Both the position numbers and the translations under genes were made by a program. From positions 1 to 64,000 of the forward strand of contig DASVBS010000081.1 of NCBI GenBank assembly GCA_036375715.1: a stretch of DNA of 64,000 nt. The letters run 5' to 3'. Positions 54,453 through 63,211 of the stretch are shown piece by piece (positions within the stretch are counted from its first letter, which is position 1; each line of letters starts with the position of its first letter). The notes beneath the pieces were generated by a model. That model saw only the letters and a program-made list of their open reading frames with translations. It had not been told where the DNA came from and searched no databases. Source of the DNA: Longimicrobiaceae bacterium. Its GTDB lineage: Bacteria > Gemmatimonadota > Gemmatimonadetes > Longimicrobiales > Longimicrobiaceae.

Positions 54453-55139
54453 ATGCGTCGCGTCGAGGCGGTGCGGCGGCTGAGCCCTGGCGATCCCGGC
54501 TGGCCGGCGGGGCTCCAGCGGCTCGGTGCGGAGGCGCCCGTCGGGCTCGAGGTCGTCGGGGCGGAGCAGCTGATGTTGAAGCCGGCGCTCGGGCTGTTCT
54601 GCTCACAACGCGCGCCCGGGAGAATCATCGTCGAGAGCTACGACGTTGCCAGGGCGCTGGCCAGCTCGGGTGAGGTGGTGGTGGGAGGCTTCCACTCCCC
54701 CATGGAGCGAGAGCTCTTGAGTTACCTGCTGCAGGGATCTGCCAGTGTGATCATCTGTCCCGCGCGTCGATCGACACCGACGGCAGTGCCGAGGAGCTGG
54801 CGCCGGGCGCTGGGCGCTGGTCGGCTGTTGATCGTCTCGCCCTTCCCACCAGGCACAATCCGCCCTACCTCGGCCACCGCCGAGCTGCGCAACCGTTTCG
54901 CGGCGGCGCTCTCTGCTCGCCTGCTGATCCTGCACGCGACGGTCGGGGGTCGGCTCGCGCGCCTCGCGCGGGAATGCGCCTCCTGGAAAATCCCCGTGCA
55001 CTGCCTGGATCACCCGGCGAACGAGGACCTGCGTCTTCTGGGCGCCACGCCGCTTGCGGGATTCACCCGACACCCGGAGTGGGCCGCTGCAGTGGATCGC
55101 GCATCGGAATCCCGACCGACTCAGCCGATACTTCAATGA
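54453..55139 (+). CDS. DprA/Smf-like Rossmann-fold protein
   Basis: 228 residues (ATG 54453; a GTG at 54438 overlapping the upstream stop is equally possible). Order of elements follows DprA: a strand-helix start (GLFCSQRAPGRIIVESYDVA), VVVGGFHSPMERELLSYLLQ in place of the canonical SGxAxGID segment, VIICPARRSTP, LLIVSPFPPGT (as in SEFPPG), RNRFAAALSARLLILHATVG (as in RNRIIAGLS) and WKIPVHCLDHP. The SAM and winged-helix domains of competence DprA are absent. It belongs to a divergent DprA-like group, and forms a two-gene unit with the methyltransferase-like gene. Confidence 0.75.
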   Translation: MRRVEAVRRLSPGDPGWPAGLQRLGAEAPVGLEVVGAEQLMLKPALGLFCSQRAPGRIIVESYDVARALASSGEVVVGGFHSPMERELLSYLLQGSASVIICPARRSTPTAVPRSWRRALGAGRLLIVSPFPPGTIRPTSATAELRNRFAAALSARLLILHATVGGRLARLARECASWKIPVHCLDHPANEDLRLLGATPLAGFTRHPEWAAAVDRASESRPTQPILQ

Positions 55140-55398
55140 CGAGTCATCCTCGCGCGCCTTTCCGCCGGAATGGGGGGCATGCGGATTGCCCACTCCCGGG
55201 CGGATTCCGGCCACGTCCGGGGTTTCGCGAGCGGCCCCCGGTGCTGCACATGCGATCGCGGCCGCCCGAGCATGTAGCCGCCGCGCAACGCCTGCACCCT
55301 CCCCGCAACGAACGGCATTCCACGAACGATCCTGCGCAGCTGCCTGGATTGGAGCGGGGAGGCGCTCTGATTGCCGACTCCTCTGACGCTAGGCTCAC

Positions 55399-56037
55399 GT
55401 GGGATTCGCTGACATCTTCGGACGCAGTGTCATCGAGGTCTCACTCCTCGGCGGGGTCGTGGTGGTGATGGGGGCCGCGCTCGTGGGGGTGGCGATTCGT
55501 CGCCGGAACCGGAGCCAACGATCGGCCGAGCCGGAACCACTACTGGTCTTCCCCGACAGCAAAGTGCGTCGCCCGAACACCCCGGCGCCGATCGAACCCG
55601 GTCTCTGGAAGCGGCAGCCGTTGGACGGAGGGAACGGCTCGAGGGGGGTGGACGAGGCCAGCGAGACGATCCGTCTGCCGACTGCGGCAGACGGCACGAT
55701 CCAGTTGCTGCCCGGTCGGCTGGTGATGCTGGAAGGCCCGGAGGTAGGCCGGGAATTTCGCTTTCTGCGGGTCGGTAACCAACCCGTCCCCGAGGTGACC
55801 ATCGGGCGTGCGAGCGGGCCCCCGTACCGGCACATCCAGCTAACGGCTGCGACGGTGAGCCGGATGCATGCCCGCATCCGATATCAGGACGGGAGGTGGC
55901 TCCTCGCCAACCTCTCCACGACGAACCCGCTCCGCTTGAACGGTCGCGAGCTTCCGCCGATGCAGGATGCACCGCTGGCGAACGGAGATCGCATTCAGCT
56001 CGGTGAGGTGGAGCTGAGCTACCTGCAGGGGTCGTGA
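55399..56037 (+). CDS. FHA-domain membrane protein
   Basis: 212 residues from GTG 55399. One N-terminal membrane helix (VIEVSLLGGVVVVMGAALVG), a basic stop-transfer RRRNRSQR, a flexible linker, then a C-terminal FHA domain: VTIGRASG, TVSRMHARIRYQDGRWLLAN and LSTTNPLRLNG, with the phospho-Thr-binding Arg/Ser/His-like residues. It faces the cytoplasm and should dock phosphothreonine from the kinase encoded two genes on. Overlaps the phosphatase gene by 1-4 bp. Confidence 0.85.
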   Translation: MGFADIFGRSVIEVSLLGGVVVVMGAALVGVAIRRRNRSQRSAEPEPLLVFPDSKVRRPNTPAPIEPGLWKRQPLDGGNGSRGVDEASETIRLPTAADGTIQLLPGRLVMLEGPEVGREFRFLRVGNQPVPEVTIGRASGPPYRHIQLTAATVSRMHARIRYQDGRWLLANLSTTNPLRLNGRELPPMQDAPLANGDRIQLGEVELSYLQGS

Positions 56038-57017
56038 TGAATTTCTTCCACTGCCGCAGCGCGGCCACCACAGTGCAGGGCCGTCGACTCAGAAACGAGG
56101 ATGCGGTGCTCGACCTGAAGCTCCCCGATGGGCGGCACGTGGTGGCGGTCGCGGACGGCATGGGAGGCCACCAATCGGGAGAGATCGCGAGTGCACTGGC
56201 GCTGGAGGTCCTTACGCGTGAGCTGCGCGCCGGTGCACGGCTGAAAGAAGCGGTGATCGCGTCCAACCAGGCCGTATACGAGGAGGCCCTGCGGGACCCC
56301 ACGCGGGCCGGAATGGGAACCACGCTGGTGGCCCTGCTGCGAACGGACGCGGTGTACGAGATCGCCAACGTCGGCGACAGCCGCGCTTATCGCATCGACA
56401 CGCACGGCATCAAGCGGATCTCGCGCGATCACTCCTTTGCCGAGGAAGCGGCAAGCAAATCGCTCATGGGCCCCGAAGAGATCGCGCGCTCGCCCTGGCG
56501 CAACGCGCTCACCCGCTCGATCGGCACGCAGGAGTCGGTGGAGGTCGATCTCTTCGGGCCGTTCGAGATCTCCGGCAGTGCCCACACCGTGCTCCTGTGC
56601 AGCGACGGGCTCTATCGGGCGCTGAGCGATGACGCGGCCTGGCACCACCTGATCGCCGCGCCTGATCCGGCCTCGGGAGCTCGCATCCTCATCGACCAGG
56701 CGTTGCGGCTCGGTAGCGACGACAACGTGTCGGTCGCCGTGGTGCAGTTTTCGGGCACTGCCTCCCCGCTTCAACCCGGATGGATCGGGAGCACGATGGG
56801 ACAGATGCGAGGGCGTGCACAGGCGCCGCGGGTGCTTCCCTCCGCATCACTGACCGCCGGTCCGGAGAGCCAGATCGTGGCCGGGAGTCGGCGCAGCTCG
56901 AGTCGCCGTACCGACCTGCGGCGAATCATGAAGTTCATCCTGAGCGAGAATGTGCTGTTCGGCCTGTGCACCGGAATCCTGGTGATGTGGTTAGCCCTCC
57001 GGCTACTCGCCAGTTGA
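56034..57017 (+). CDS. PP2C-type Ser/Thr protein phosphatase with C-terminal membrane anchor
   Basis: 327 residues. PPM-family motifs: RRLRNEDAVLDL, VADGMGGHQSGEIAS, GMGTTLVALL, IANVGDSRAYRID, LLCSDGLYRALSDD and GSDDNVSVAVV supply the metal-binding aspartates. After a ~60-residue linker rich in Arg/Ser comes a single C-terminal helix (FGLCTGILVMWLALRLLA). It should reverse the phosphorylation done by the kinase encoded downstream. FHA, PP2C and kinase genes form one operon. Confidence 0.93.
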   Translation: MMNFFHCRSAATTVQGRRLRNEDAVLDLKLPDGRHVVAVADGMGGHQSGEIASALALEVLTRELRAGARLKEAVIASNQAVYEEALRDPTRAGMGTTLVALLRTDAVYEIANVGDSRAYRIDTHGIKRISRDHSFAEEAASKSLMGPEEIARSPWRNALTRSIGTQESVEVDLFGPFEISGSAHTVLLCSDGLYRALSDDAAWHHLIAAPDPASGARILIDQALRLGSDDNVSVAVVQFSGTASPLQPGWIGSTMGQMRGRAQAPRVLPSASLTAGPESQIVAGSRRSSSRRTDLRRIMKFILSENVLFGLCTGILVMWLALRLLAS

Positions 57018-57058
57018 GCCCCCGCTGATTGCGCCCCTGTCCGTCTGCTGGTGAAACG

Positions 57059-58861
57059 ATGAGCATCGAACACTCCGTCCGCGATGACGTCGCGCTGGCT
57101 CTCGGCTCCGACTATGAGATCGTGCGGGAGCTGGGCCGCGGGGGTGCGTCCGTGGTTTACCTCGGGCGTGATCGCGTTCTGGGTCGAGAAGTCGCCATCA
57201 AGGTCATCCGGGATTCGCACGCGGGGGACGCCGAGGCGGTTGCTCGTTTCGAGCGAGAGGCGCGTATGCTGGCCTCGCTGCAGCATCCGAACATCGTGAT
57301 GCTCTACGCTGCAAAGCAGCTCCCTGGCGGTACGCTTGCCCTGGTGATGCAGCACGGCGGGTGGGCCACGCTCAAGTCGGTCATTCTCGAGAAGGGGGCT
57401 CTTCCCCTCGAGCTGGTGGAGCGGGTACTGAGGGACGTTGCCTCGGCGCTGGACTACCTCCACCGGCACAACGTCATCCACCGTGACGTCAAGCCGGAGA
57501 ACATCTTCATCGATGGCGACAGCGGGCGTGCCCTGCTCTCCGACTTCAGCATTGCGAAATCGGGAGATGCGGCCACGAGCGTGACCCTGACGGGCGTGGT
57601 GATCGGCACGCCCGCCTACATGTCGCCCGAGCAGATCGACGGTGGGGAGCTGACGGGTCGAAGCGACCTGTACAGCCTGGGGATGGTGGGCTACGAGATG
57701 CTCACGGGCGAGCGCCCCTGGGAGGGAGAGAATCTCTTCAACGTCATCTACAAACAGAAGACGGAGAGGCTTCCTTCTCTGCTCGCGCGACGGCCAGACA
57801 CGCCGGAGAAGCTCCGGCGCCTGATCGAGAAGGCGACGGAGAAGGACCCGGCTCTGCGCTGGTCCGACGCATCCGAGTTCCTCGCGGCGCTCGGGGGTTC
57901 CGCTCCGTCCTCGCTACCGATCCCCGTGCCGCCTCAACCGGTGGCGCCCGCGCCGGCGTCCTCGCTCCCGCTCTCGGAGTATCCGACTCTCGAGATCGAG
58001 CAGATCGTGGTGGAGGAGGCTCTGGCCCAGCGGGCTCGCAAGCCACGTCGGCGGCGCCGGTTCATGGCGGCCGCCGTGGTGGTCCTCCTGTTCAGCGGCG
58101 GCGCCGGAGCGCTGGCTTTCTCCGGAAGGAGTCTGGACGGAGAGACGGTTTTCGATCTGAGAACCCTTCGGGATGCTGCAGACGAGACGAGCTCGCTCTC
58201 GCTGCCGCCGGCCACCCGCGAGGCGCAGCCAGCCGCCGTCGACACTCCGAGCTTCGCCCTGGTCGAGCCGATCGTCGATTCCGATCCGCCACCGCCCGAC
58301 ACTGCGACCCAGCGCGTCACCCAGCCGGAGGAGCCGCCGGCGCGTCCTCGAAACGTTGCTCAGGGGCAAGAGGAACCCGCAAGGTCCCCATCGTCGGCAC
58401 GGCCCCCGCCGACCGCCGAGAACTCGGCCGTGCCCGCGGGTGAGGAGGGCGAGGCTGAGCTTCCTACCACGCCGCCGGCCCTGCTCCCGTCACTCAACGT
58501 GACCGTTCCGACCGATACGGCGCCGTCGGTAACGCCGTCGCGGGTGTTGCAGCCCCTCGAGGCGAGAACCAGCGAGTCGCCTGCGCCGCAACTGCAGAAC
58601 CGCGACCTCGTAGGCCAGCTTCTCAGGGAGCGGTATCCGACCGATTTGCGACGTCGGGGCGTAGGCGGAACGACGGTATTGACCGTGCTGGTCTCTCCCG
58701 AGGGAAGCGTGGAGCGGAGTAACGTCGTAAGCAGCAGCGGTAACGAGCGCCTCGACGAAGCGGCGCAACGGGTCGCCGAACGGATGGTGTTCCGCTTTCC
58801 CGAAGGGACGACGCCGAAGGCGGTGTGGGTGGCGGTCCCGCTCACCTTCGACCCACGCTGA
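57059..58861 (+). CDS. Transmembrane Ser/Thr protein kinase with C-terminal TonB-like domain
   Basis: 600 residues from ATG 57059. Hanks-type kinase domain at ~20-280: GRGGASVVYLG loop, VAIKVI lysine, HRDVKPENIF catalytic loop, ALLSDFSIAKS (DFS replaces DFG), GTPAYMSPEQ. One membrane helix (MAAAVVVLLFSGGAGALAF) follows a basic RKPRRRRR, then a long Pro-rich extracytoplasmic stretch and a terminal TonB_C domain (RGVGGTTVLTVLVSPEGSVE, ERMVFRFPEG). PASTA repeats are absent. It could sense or contact an outer-membrane partner through the TonB-like domain and signal to FHA/PP2C partners inside. Confidence 0.9.
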   Translation: MSIEHSVRDDVALALGSDYEIVRELGRGGASVVYLGRDRVLGREVAIKVIRDSHAGDAEAVARFEREARMLASLQHPNIVMLYAAKQLPGGTLALVMQHGGWATLKSVILEKGALPLELVERVLRDVASALDYLHRHNVIHRDVKPENIFIDGDSGRALLSDFSIAKSGDAATSVTLTGVVIGTPAYMSPEQIDGGELTGRSDLYSLGMVGYEMLTGERPWEGENLFNVIYKQKTERLPSLLARRPDTPEKLRRLIEKATEKDPALRWSDASEFLAALGGSAPSSLPIPVPPQPVAPAPASSLPLSEYPTLEIEQIVVEEALAQRARKPRRRRRFMAAAVVVLLFSGGAGALAFSGRSLDGETVFDLRTLRDAADETSSLSLPPATREAQPAAVDTPSFALVEPIVDSDPPPPDTATQRVTQPEEPPARPRNVAQGQEEPARSPSSARPPPTAENSAVPAGEEGEAELPTTPPALLPSLNVTVPTDTAPSVTPSRVLQPLEARTSESPAPQLQNRDLVGQLLRERYPTDLRRRGVGGTTVLTVLVSPEGSVERSNVVSSSGNERLDEAAQRVAERMVFRFPEGTTPKAVWVAVPLTFDPR

Positions 58862-58910
58862 ACGGCGACCCGCATTGGTCGGCGACTCGCCCTGATCGGC
58901 GCCCTCCGGC

Positions 58911-59792
58911 TCAGCCGCTCTCGATCTCCCAGGTGACGGGCTGCCTCTGCTGAGGCGCCGGGCGCAGCCGACGCACCCGCCGTAGCTGGTCCTCGAGGAA
59001 GCGCTCCAGCCGCGCCGCCAGCTCGGGATCGGTACGCAGATCCTCGTCGCGATAGCTCAGACGCACCGTCCACGCGCCCGTCTTCTTCGACACCCCCGCC
59101 CGCACCTGGGCAATCCCCTTCAGCTCGCGCTTCGTCGCCGGGCCGGCCTCGTAGAGAAGCGAGCGCAGCGCCTCCGCCCGCTCCTCCACAGTCTTGAGGG
59201 GAGCAATGCGCTGAAAGCGCGGCACGGTCGCCTCGGGCGTGCGATAGAGCGCCGCCCGCTCCTCGTCGGTCAAGGCCAGGATCGCCTCCCCGACCGCGCG
59301 CATGTAGGAGACATGGGCGGGAGATCTCCCCGCTATTCGCGCCACCTCCGCCTGGCTCATGCCTCCTTCCTGCACCAGCATCTGGTAGCTCACCGCGGTG
59401 TCGACGGGGTGAGGATCCACGCGTGCCTCGTTCTCGGCGACCTGCAGCGCAAGGGCCTCCACCACCGAGATCCGCCCGTGATCCCGCACCGGGATCCGGT
59501 CCAGCCCGGCGCGCTTGGAGGCGAGCCACCGGCGCATGCCGTAAACGAGCACGTAGCTGGGGGCTTCTTCGGGGCCCTCCACCCGCACGCCGATCGCCTG
59601 CTTGATCTCTCCTCCGGCCAGGATCGACTCGGTCAGGGACGCCAGCTCCTCCTCGTCCACGTGCTGGCGCACGTAGGGGCCGGAGAGCACGATGTCGTCC
59701 GGGTGGAGGAGGCGGTGGTCCTCGGTGAGCGGCGCTGCCCCCGGTGCGCGGGTGGGGTCAGGCGATGAATCCGGCTTCGAGTCTCTGGACAT
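58911..59792 (-). CDS. ParB/Spo0J-family protein with HTH
   Basis: 293 residues. The ParB N-terminal core appears as LHPDDIVLSGPYVRQHVDEE, GGEIKQAIGVRV and VYGMRRWLASKRAGLDRIPV with ENEARVDPHPVDTAVSY, followed by a KorB-like HTH (MSQAEVARIAGRSPAHVSYM). No parA partner lies nearby and no parS-like sequence is visible, so this may be a regulator rather than the chromosome-partition ParB. The C-terminal ~70 residues are basic and charged. Confidence 0.85.
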   Translation of the reverse strand: MSRDSKPDSSPDPTRAPGAAPLTEDHRLLHPDDIVLSGPYVRQHVDEEELASLTESILAGGEIKQAIGVRVEGPEEAPSYVLVYGMRRWLASKRAGLDRIPVRDHGRISVVEALALQVAENEARVDPHPVDTAVSYQMLVQEGGMSQAEVARIAGRSPAHVSYMRAVGEAILALTDEERAALYRTPEATVPRFQRIAPLKTVEERAEALRSLLYEAGPATKRELKGIAQVRAGVSKKTGAWTVRLSYRDEDLRTDPELAARLERFLEDQLRRVRRLRPAPQQRQPVTWEIESG

Positions 59793-59822
59793 CGCTGGTC
59801 GGCAGAATGACGGGTGCCAAGC

Positions 59823-59860
59823 GAACGGGCCGCCCCGATTTCGCTCGGGGCGGCCCGTTC
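59823..59860 (-). terminator. Intrinsic terminator of cspA
   Basis: A perfect 16-bp stem GAACGGGCCGCCCCGA/TCGGGGCGGCCCGTTC with a 6-base loop lies 32 bp past the cspA stop on the minus strand. The U tract is weak but the stem is very stable. Confidence 0.85.
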
Positions 59861-59891
59861 GTCTCGGGATGCGGAGAGGATGACCGCCCGG

Positions 59892-60101
59892 TCAGCCGAG
59901 CCGGACCACGTTCTCGGCGGCGGGTCCCTTGGGGCCCTCCACCAAGTCGAACTCGACCCGCTCTCCCTCGGTGAGGGACTTGAATCCCTGCATCTGGATC
60001 GCGGAGTGGTGAACGAAACAGTCGCGGGTTCCCCCTTCAGGAGTGATGAAGCCGAAACCCTTGGCGTCGTTGAACCACTTGACCGTACCGATGTTGCGCA
60101 T
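59892..60101 (-). CDS. cspA: Cold-shock-domain RNA chaperone
   Basis: 69 residues, a single cold-shock domain with RNP1 (KGFGFITPE) and RNP2-type DCFVHHSAI segments and an intact TVKWFND start. GAGGG Shine-Dalgarno. Binds single-stranded RNA/DNA in the cytoplasm. A sigma70-like promoter lies about 160 bp upstream, giving a leader of roughly 150 nt, the layout used for thermosensing leaders of cspA genes. Confidence 0.96.
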   Translation of the reverse strand: MRNIGTVKWFNDAKGFGFITPEGGTRDCFVHHSAIQMQGFKSLTEGERVEFDLVEGPKGPAAENVVRLG

Positions 60102-60260
60102 GCTGCCCTCGGCGAGAAAAGAAAGTCGGGTTCCGGGTCTCCGTACATCCCGACTCGATGGCGCGGCGGAGGCGCCGCGCGGGGAACTCGGAGTCGCAAC
60201 GAATGGAGACGCCTGGGGAAGAACCCGGTACCTCGCCTTCGGTGACGCTCGCAGCGGCGC

Positions 60261-60289
60261 AGAGTAAGCGGGGCCCCCGGTCCTGTCAA
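60261..60289 (-). promoter_or_regulatory. Sigma70-like promoter of cspA
   Basis: On the minus strand, TTGACA (60289-60284) is separated by 17 bp from TACTCT (60266-60261). Start near 60254 would leave a leader of about 150 nt before the cspA ATG, as is usual for cold-shock genes. Confidence 0.65.
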
Positions 60290-60368
60290 GGAAAGTGGCC
60301 CGGGGCGCGGGTTCTCGCCCGAGGCAGCGGGGAGCGATGATCGGGAGCGACGGTCGGGGCCGCGGGGG

Positions 60369-60773
60369 TCAGCGCTGGCTGGCGGCGATCATGAGAAGCT
60401 CGTCGGCATCGCGATCCGCGACCAGCAGCCGAAATTCCTGGTCGGACACGTCCGAGAGCAGAGCTTCCTGGATGGAAACCGGGGTGGCGACGGCAACCGG
60501 AGTCGACGCGGGCAGCGAGGAATCCTCTCGACCGATCCCCAACCAGAAGACGGTGGCGAGCCCCGCCGCCGCGGCCAGGGGGATCAAGGGCTTCACCCAG
60601 CGGGGTGAAGCAACCTGCAGCGCGCGCCGGCGCGCCAGAGGAAGCGATGCTCGCTGCCGGATGTTCGAGCGCATCTCCGCCCAGTCCACCTCCTCCAGCG
60701 GGACCTCCCCCTCCACCCAGCGCAACGCGGCTCCGATCAAGGGATCCGGCTTCAGCTCCTCGTGGTGATTCAT
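60369..60773 (-). CDS. Single-pass transmembrane anti-sigma factor-like protein
   Basis: 134 residues. The N-terminal cytoplasmic ~60 residues (EGEVPLEEVDWAEMRSNIRQ) are followed by one membrane helix (PLIPLAAAAGLATVFWLGIG) and a short periplasmic tail with DQEFRLLVADRDADELLMIA. No ZAS cysteines. It lies one base after the ECF sigma stop, the classic sigma/anti-sigma order, and so most likely sequesters that sigma factor. Confidence 0.75.
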   Translation of the reverse strand: MNHHEELKPDPLIGAALRWVEGEVPLEEVDWAEMRSNIRQRASLPLARRRALQVASPRWVKPLIPLAAAAGLATVFWLGIGREDSSLPASTPVAVATPVSIQEALLSDVSDQEFRLLVADRDADELLMIAASQR

Positions 60774-60774
60774 C

Positions 60775-61410
60775 TCATGCCTCTCTGTTACTCCGGACGA
60801 AAGGCCCCAGCGCCTCCCTCAACTTCGCCCGCGCCTGATGCAGGTGCCACCGCACGGTACCATCCGAGAGCCCGAGGATTTCCGCGATCTCGAGGCTGCT
60901 GAACCCCTCCAGCTCGAACAGCTCCACGATCGACTTCTGCCGGGGCGGGAGTGTTCGGAGAACCTCCGCGAGCCGTTCCTTCAGCTCGGCTCGTTCGGTA
61001 TCCCGCAGCGGAGACCGACTGGCGTCGGAGATCTCCGGCGGGAGTGCGTCCATCCTGCGCAATGACCGCGATTTGCGGGAATTCAGCCCGCGATTGACCA
61101 GAATCCGATAAAACCAGGGAGCAAAGCTGCGTCCCTGCTTGAAGGTGTCGATCTTCTCGAGCGCGGCCAGAAAGGCGTCCTGGACCAGATCCTCAGCGTC
61201 TTCTCTCTGCCCGAGCAAACGATACGCGACCGAGTAGGCGCGCTTCATGTGCCGCACGACGAGCAGGTCGTAGGCCTCCACGTCGCCGGCACGCACGCGC
61301 TCGACCAGCTCGGTGTCGTCGAGCTCGACGACCGGAGCCGCGCGTCCGTCCTCACTCGCGACGGACAGCACCGCGGGGCCGCGCCCCACCTCAGTCGCGA
61401 GCGCCCTCAC
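60775..61410 (-). CDS. ECF-family RNA polymerase sigma factor
   Basis: 211 residues from GTG 61410, which overlaps the end of the upstream Spy-like gene by 20 bp; GTG 61389 and a longer frame to 61506 are alternatives. Region 2: YDLLVVRHMKRAYSVAYRLL and DAEDLVQDAFLAAL; region 4: LPPRQKSIVELFELEGFSSL and ILGLSDGTVRWHLHQARAKL. Divides an operon with a Spy-like periplasmic protein upstream and a membrane anti-sigma downstream, an envelope-stress arrangement. Confidence 0.9.
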   Translation of the reverse strand: MRALATEVGRGPAVLSVASEDGRAAPVVELDDTELVERVRAGDVEAYDLLVVRHMKRAYSVAYRLLGQREDAEDLVQDAFLAALEKIDTFKQGRSFAPWFYRILVNRGLNSRKSRSLRRMDALPPEISDASRSPLRDTERAELKERLAEVLRTLPPRQKSIVELFELEGFSSLEIAEILGLSDGTVRWHLHQARAKLREALGPFVRSNREA

Positions 61411-61882
61411 GCCTCCGTCTTTCTTCGGAGTGGTCGCGATCGCGTCGGTCCCTCGACACCATGTCGCGGATCTTCTCCTTCTGCGCGTCGGTGAGCACAT
61501 CGCCAACCTCTCGCATGGCGGCGTGATCGATCGCGCGCACCTGATTCAGGAGGCTTTCGATCTGCTCACCGCTGCGCCGGAGGAGAGCCTCCTTCTCCGC
61601 CTCCGCCATGTTGGGCTCGGCCCTGCGACGCTCCTTCAGCTCGCGCCGGATGGCCATGATCTGCTGCCAGAGCGGCTGCTTGCGCGCATCCGCGGTGTCT
61701 TTGATCTCCTGTACCCGGGCGAGCTGCGCGTCGGTCATTCCGAGCTCCTGACGGTGCTCGATGAGCTTCTCGACCGCTCCGTTCAGCCCCCGGTGTGGCT
61801 CGCTGTGGCCCCTCTGTGCCTCCGCCTCTATGGGAAGCACCACGAGCAGCGCGATACCGAGCCACCACCAGGCTTGTCGCAT
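61391..61882 (-). CDS. Spy/CpxP-like periplasmic helical protein
   Basis: 163 residues from ATG 61882 (GGGAGGAG upstream) with a signal peptide (WWWLGIALLVVLPIEAEA-QRG). Mature part is one charged alpha-helical bundle with LTxxQ-type repeats: LGMTDAQLARVQEIKD and VGDVLTDAQKEKIRDMVSRD, typical of LTXXQ/Spy-CpxP chaperone-like and metal-responsive sensors such as ZraP. It is the first gene of the ECF sigma operon and may monitor periplasmic stress. Confidence 0.85.
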   Translation of the reverse strand: MRQAWWWLGIALLVVLPIEAEAQRGHSEPHRGLNGAVEKLIEHRQELGMTDAQLARVQEIKDTADARKQPLWQQIMAIRRELKERRRAEPNMAEAEKEALLRRSGEQIESLLNQVRAIDHAAMREVGDVLTDAQKEKIRDMVSRDRRDRDHSEERRRREGARD

Positions 61883-62075
61883 CTCCTCCCTCGAATCGTC
61901 AGATCGCACATTGCCGCGAGGGCGTTCCGCTAGTGGTACACGCAACGCATGGCTAATGTTGGCAGGAGGGAGGGAGCCGGCAACCGGTGCGGGCGCTTAC
62001 TCGCGCCCCGCACCAGCGACGGTCGAGAAGTGTCGGACCAGAATCGATGGCCGAATCAGGGTCAGCCCCGCGGCA

Positions 62076-63029
62076 TCAGCGCCACCCCGCGTCGTACCCG
62101 CGCCGCATCAACCCGCGCGCCTCGCGCCGCAACGCCTGCCAACCACTTCGCACCCGACCGGGAAGATCCACGTCGATCGTGTGCCTCAGGCGTCGTCCGA
62201 CGCGGCGGTCGTCGGGCGCACCCTCTCGTCCCCACCGCGGACGCGCCGGCTCGGAGATCCGCTCGATCACCTCTTCGACTTCGGTCTCGCGCTGCAGATC
62301 GAGACCGGCGTAGTTCACGGCCAGATCGGCCTGTGAGATGATGCCCACCAGCGACCCGTCCCTGCCGGTGACCGGAACGCGACGCACGCGCTCGCGCTTC
62401 ATCAGCGCGAAGACATCCCGCACATGATCGTTCTCGAAGACGGTGTGCGGATCCTTCGACATGATCTCGCGGACCGCCGTCTTCTTCAGGTCCTTCCCTT
62501 CCGCGGCGGCCCGGATGGCAATGTCCCGGTCGGTGACGATTCCCTCGAGGCGCTGCGATTCTTCGCTCTCGATCACCGGCATCACCCCCACGTCGAGGTC
62601 GCGCATGCGCTGGGCAACCTCCTGAACCGGAGTGTCCGCTGTGACCGCCTCCGGATTGCGCGTCATGATTTCAGCGGCACGAACCGTGTCCGCCGTTTCG
62701 CCCCGGACAGGCTCCTCCAGCTTCCGACGCCATCCTCCCCCTCCATACCACTCCATCCTTCCGGGCTCGGGTTCGAACGCCTGATCGCGGACCGGTCCAT
62801 GTGACCGCGCCTCGTAGCGCGATCGGCTGCCCGTCCGGAAGGGCGCATCGTAGCTGGCGGCGTAGCCGAACCTCTCTCGCCGCAGGGCGCCCCGGAACGG
62901 CCGATCGTACTCCTGCCAACGCCGATGGTACTCCTGCCACGGCCCCGCTTCACGGCTCCGTCCGAACCGAGCGCGGCCGCTGAAAGACTCGTCGTACCGA
63001 CCGCGATAGTCTCTCGCATAGCGCTGCAT
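62076..63029 (-). CDS. Tandem CBS-domain protein with Arg/Tyr-rich N-terminal region
   Basis: 317 residues from ATG 63029 (GGAGG upstream). The first ~110 residues are Arg/Tyr/Phe/Gly-rich and low-complexity (YHRRWQEYDRPFRG and similar), probably disordered and basic. A CBS pair follows: AAEIMTRNPEAVTADTPVQE through GIVTDRDIAIRAAAEG, then VREIMSKDPHTVFENDHVRD through VGIISQADLAVNYAG. The basic C-terminus has RVGRRLRHTID. CBS pairs bind adenine nucleotides. The basic head suggests nucleic-acid or envelope association, which is inference. Confidence 0.85.
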   Translation of the reverse strand: MQRYARDYRGRYDESFSGRARFGRSREAGPWQEYHRRWQEYDRPFRGALRRERFGYAASYDAPFRTGSRSRYEARSHGPVRDQAFEPEPGRMEWYGGGGWRRKLEEPVRGETADTVRAAEIMTRNPEAVTADTPVQEVAQRMRDLDVGVMPVIESEESQRLEGIVTDRDIAIRAAAEGKDLKKTAVREIMSKDPHTVFENDHVRDVFALMKRERVRRVPVTGRDGSLVGIISQADLAVNYAGLDLQRETEVEEVIERISEPARPRWGREGAPDDRRVGRRLRHTIDVDLPGRVRSGWQALRREARGLMRRGYDAGWR

Positions 63030-63211
63030 CGCCACCTCCGAAGCCTCGATTTCGTCCGACTTCGCCCGACTTCGCGCGGCCGCAACTTCTCGGCCATCCA
63101 CGGCGAACGTCCGGCGTCCCTTTATCGTGGCGAGGTGGCGGAATATCTTGGTACTTTCACAATCGACGAGAGAGGTGGATGGCTACGCTCGCAAAACCCG
63201 GAGGATCCGCC

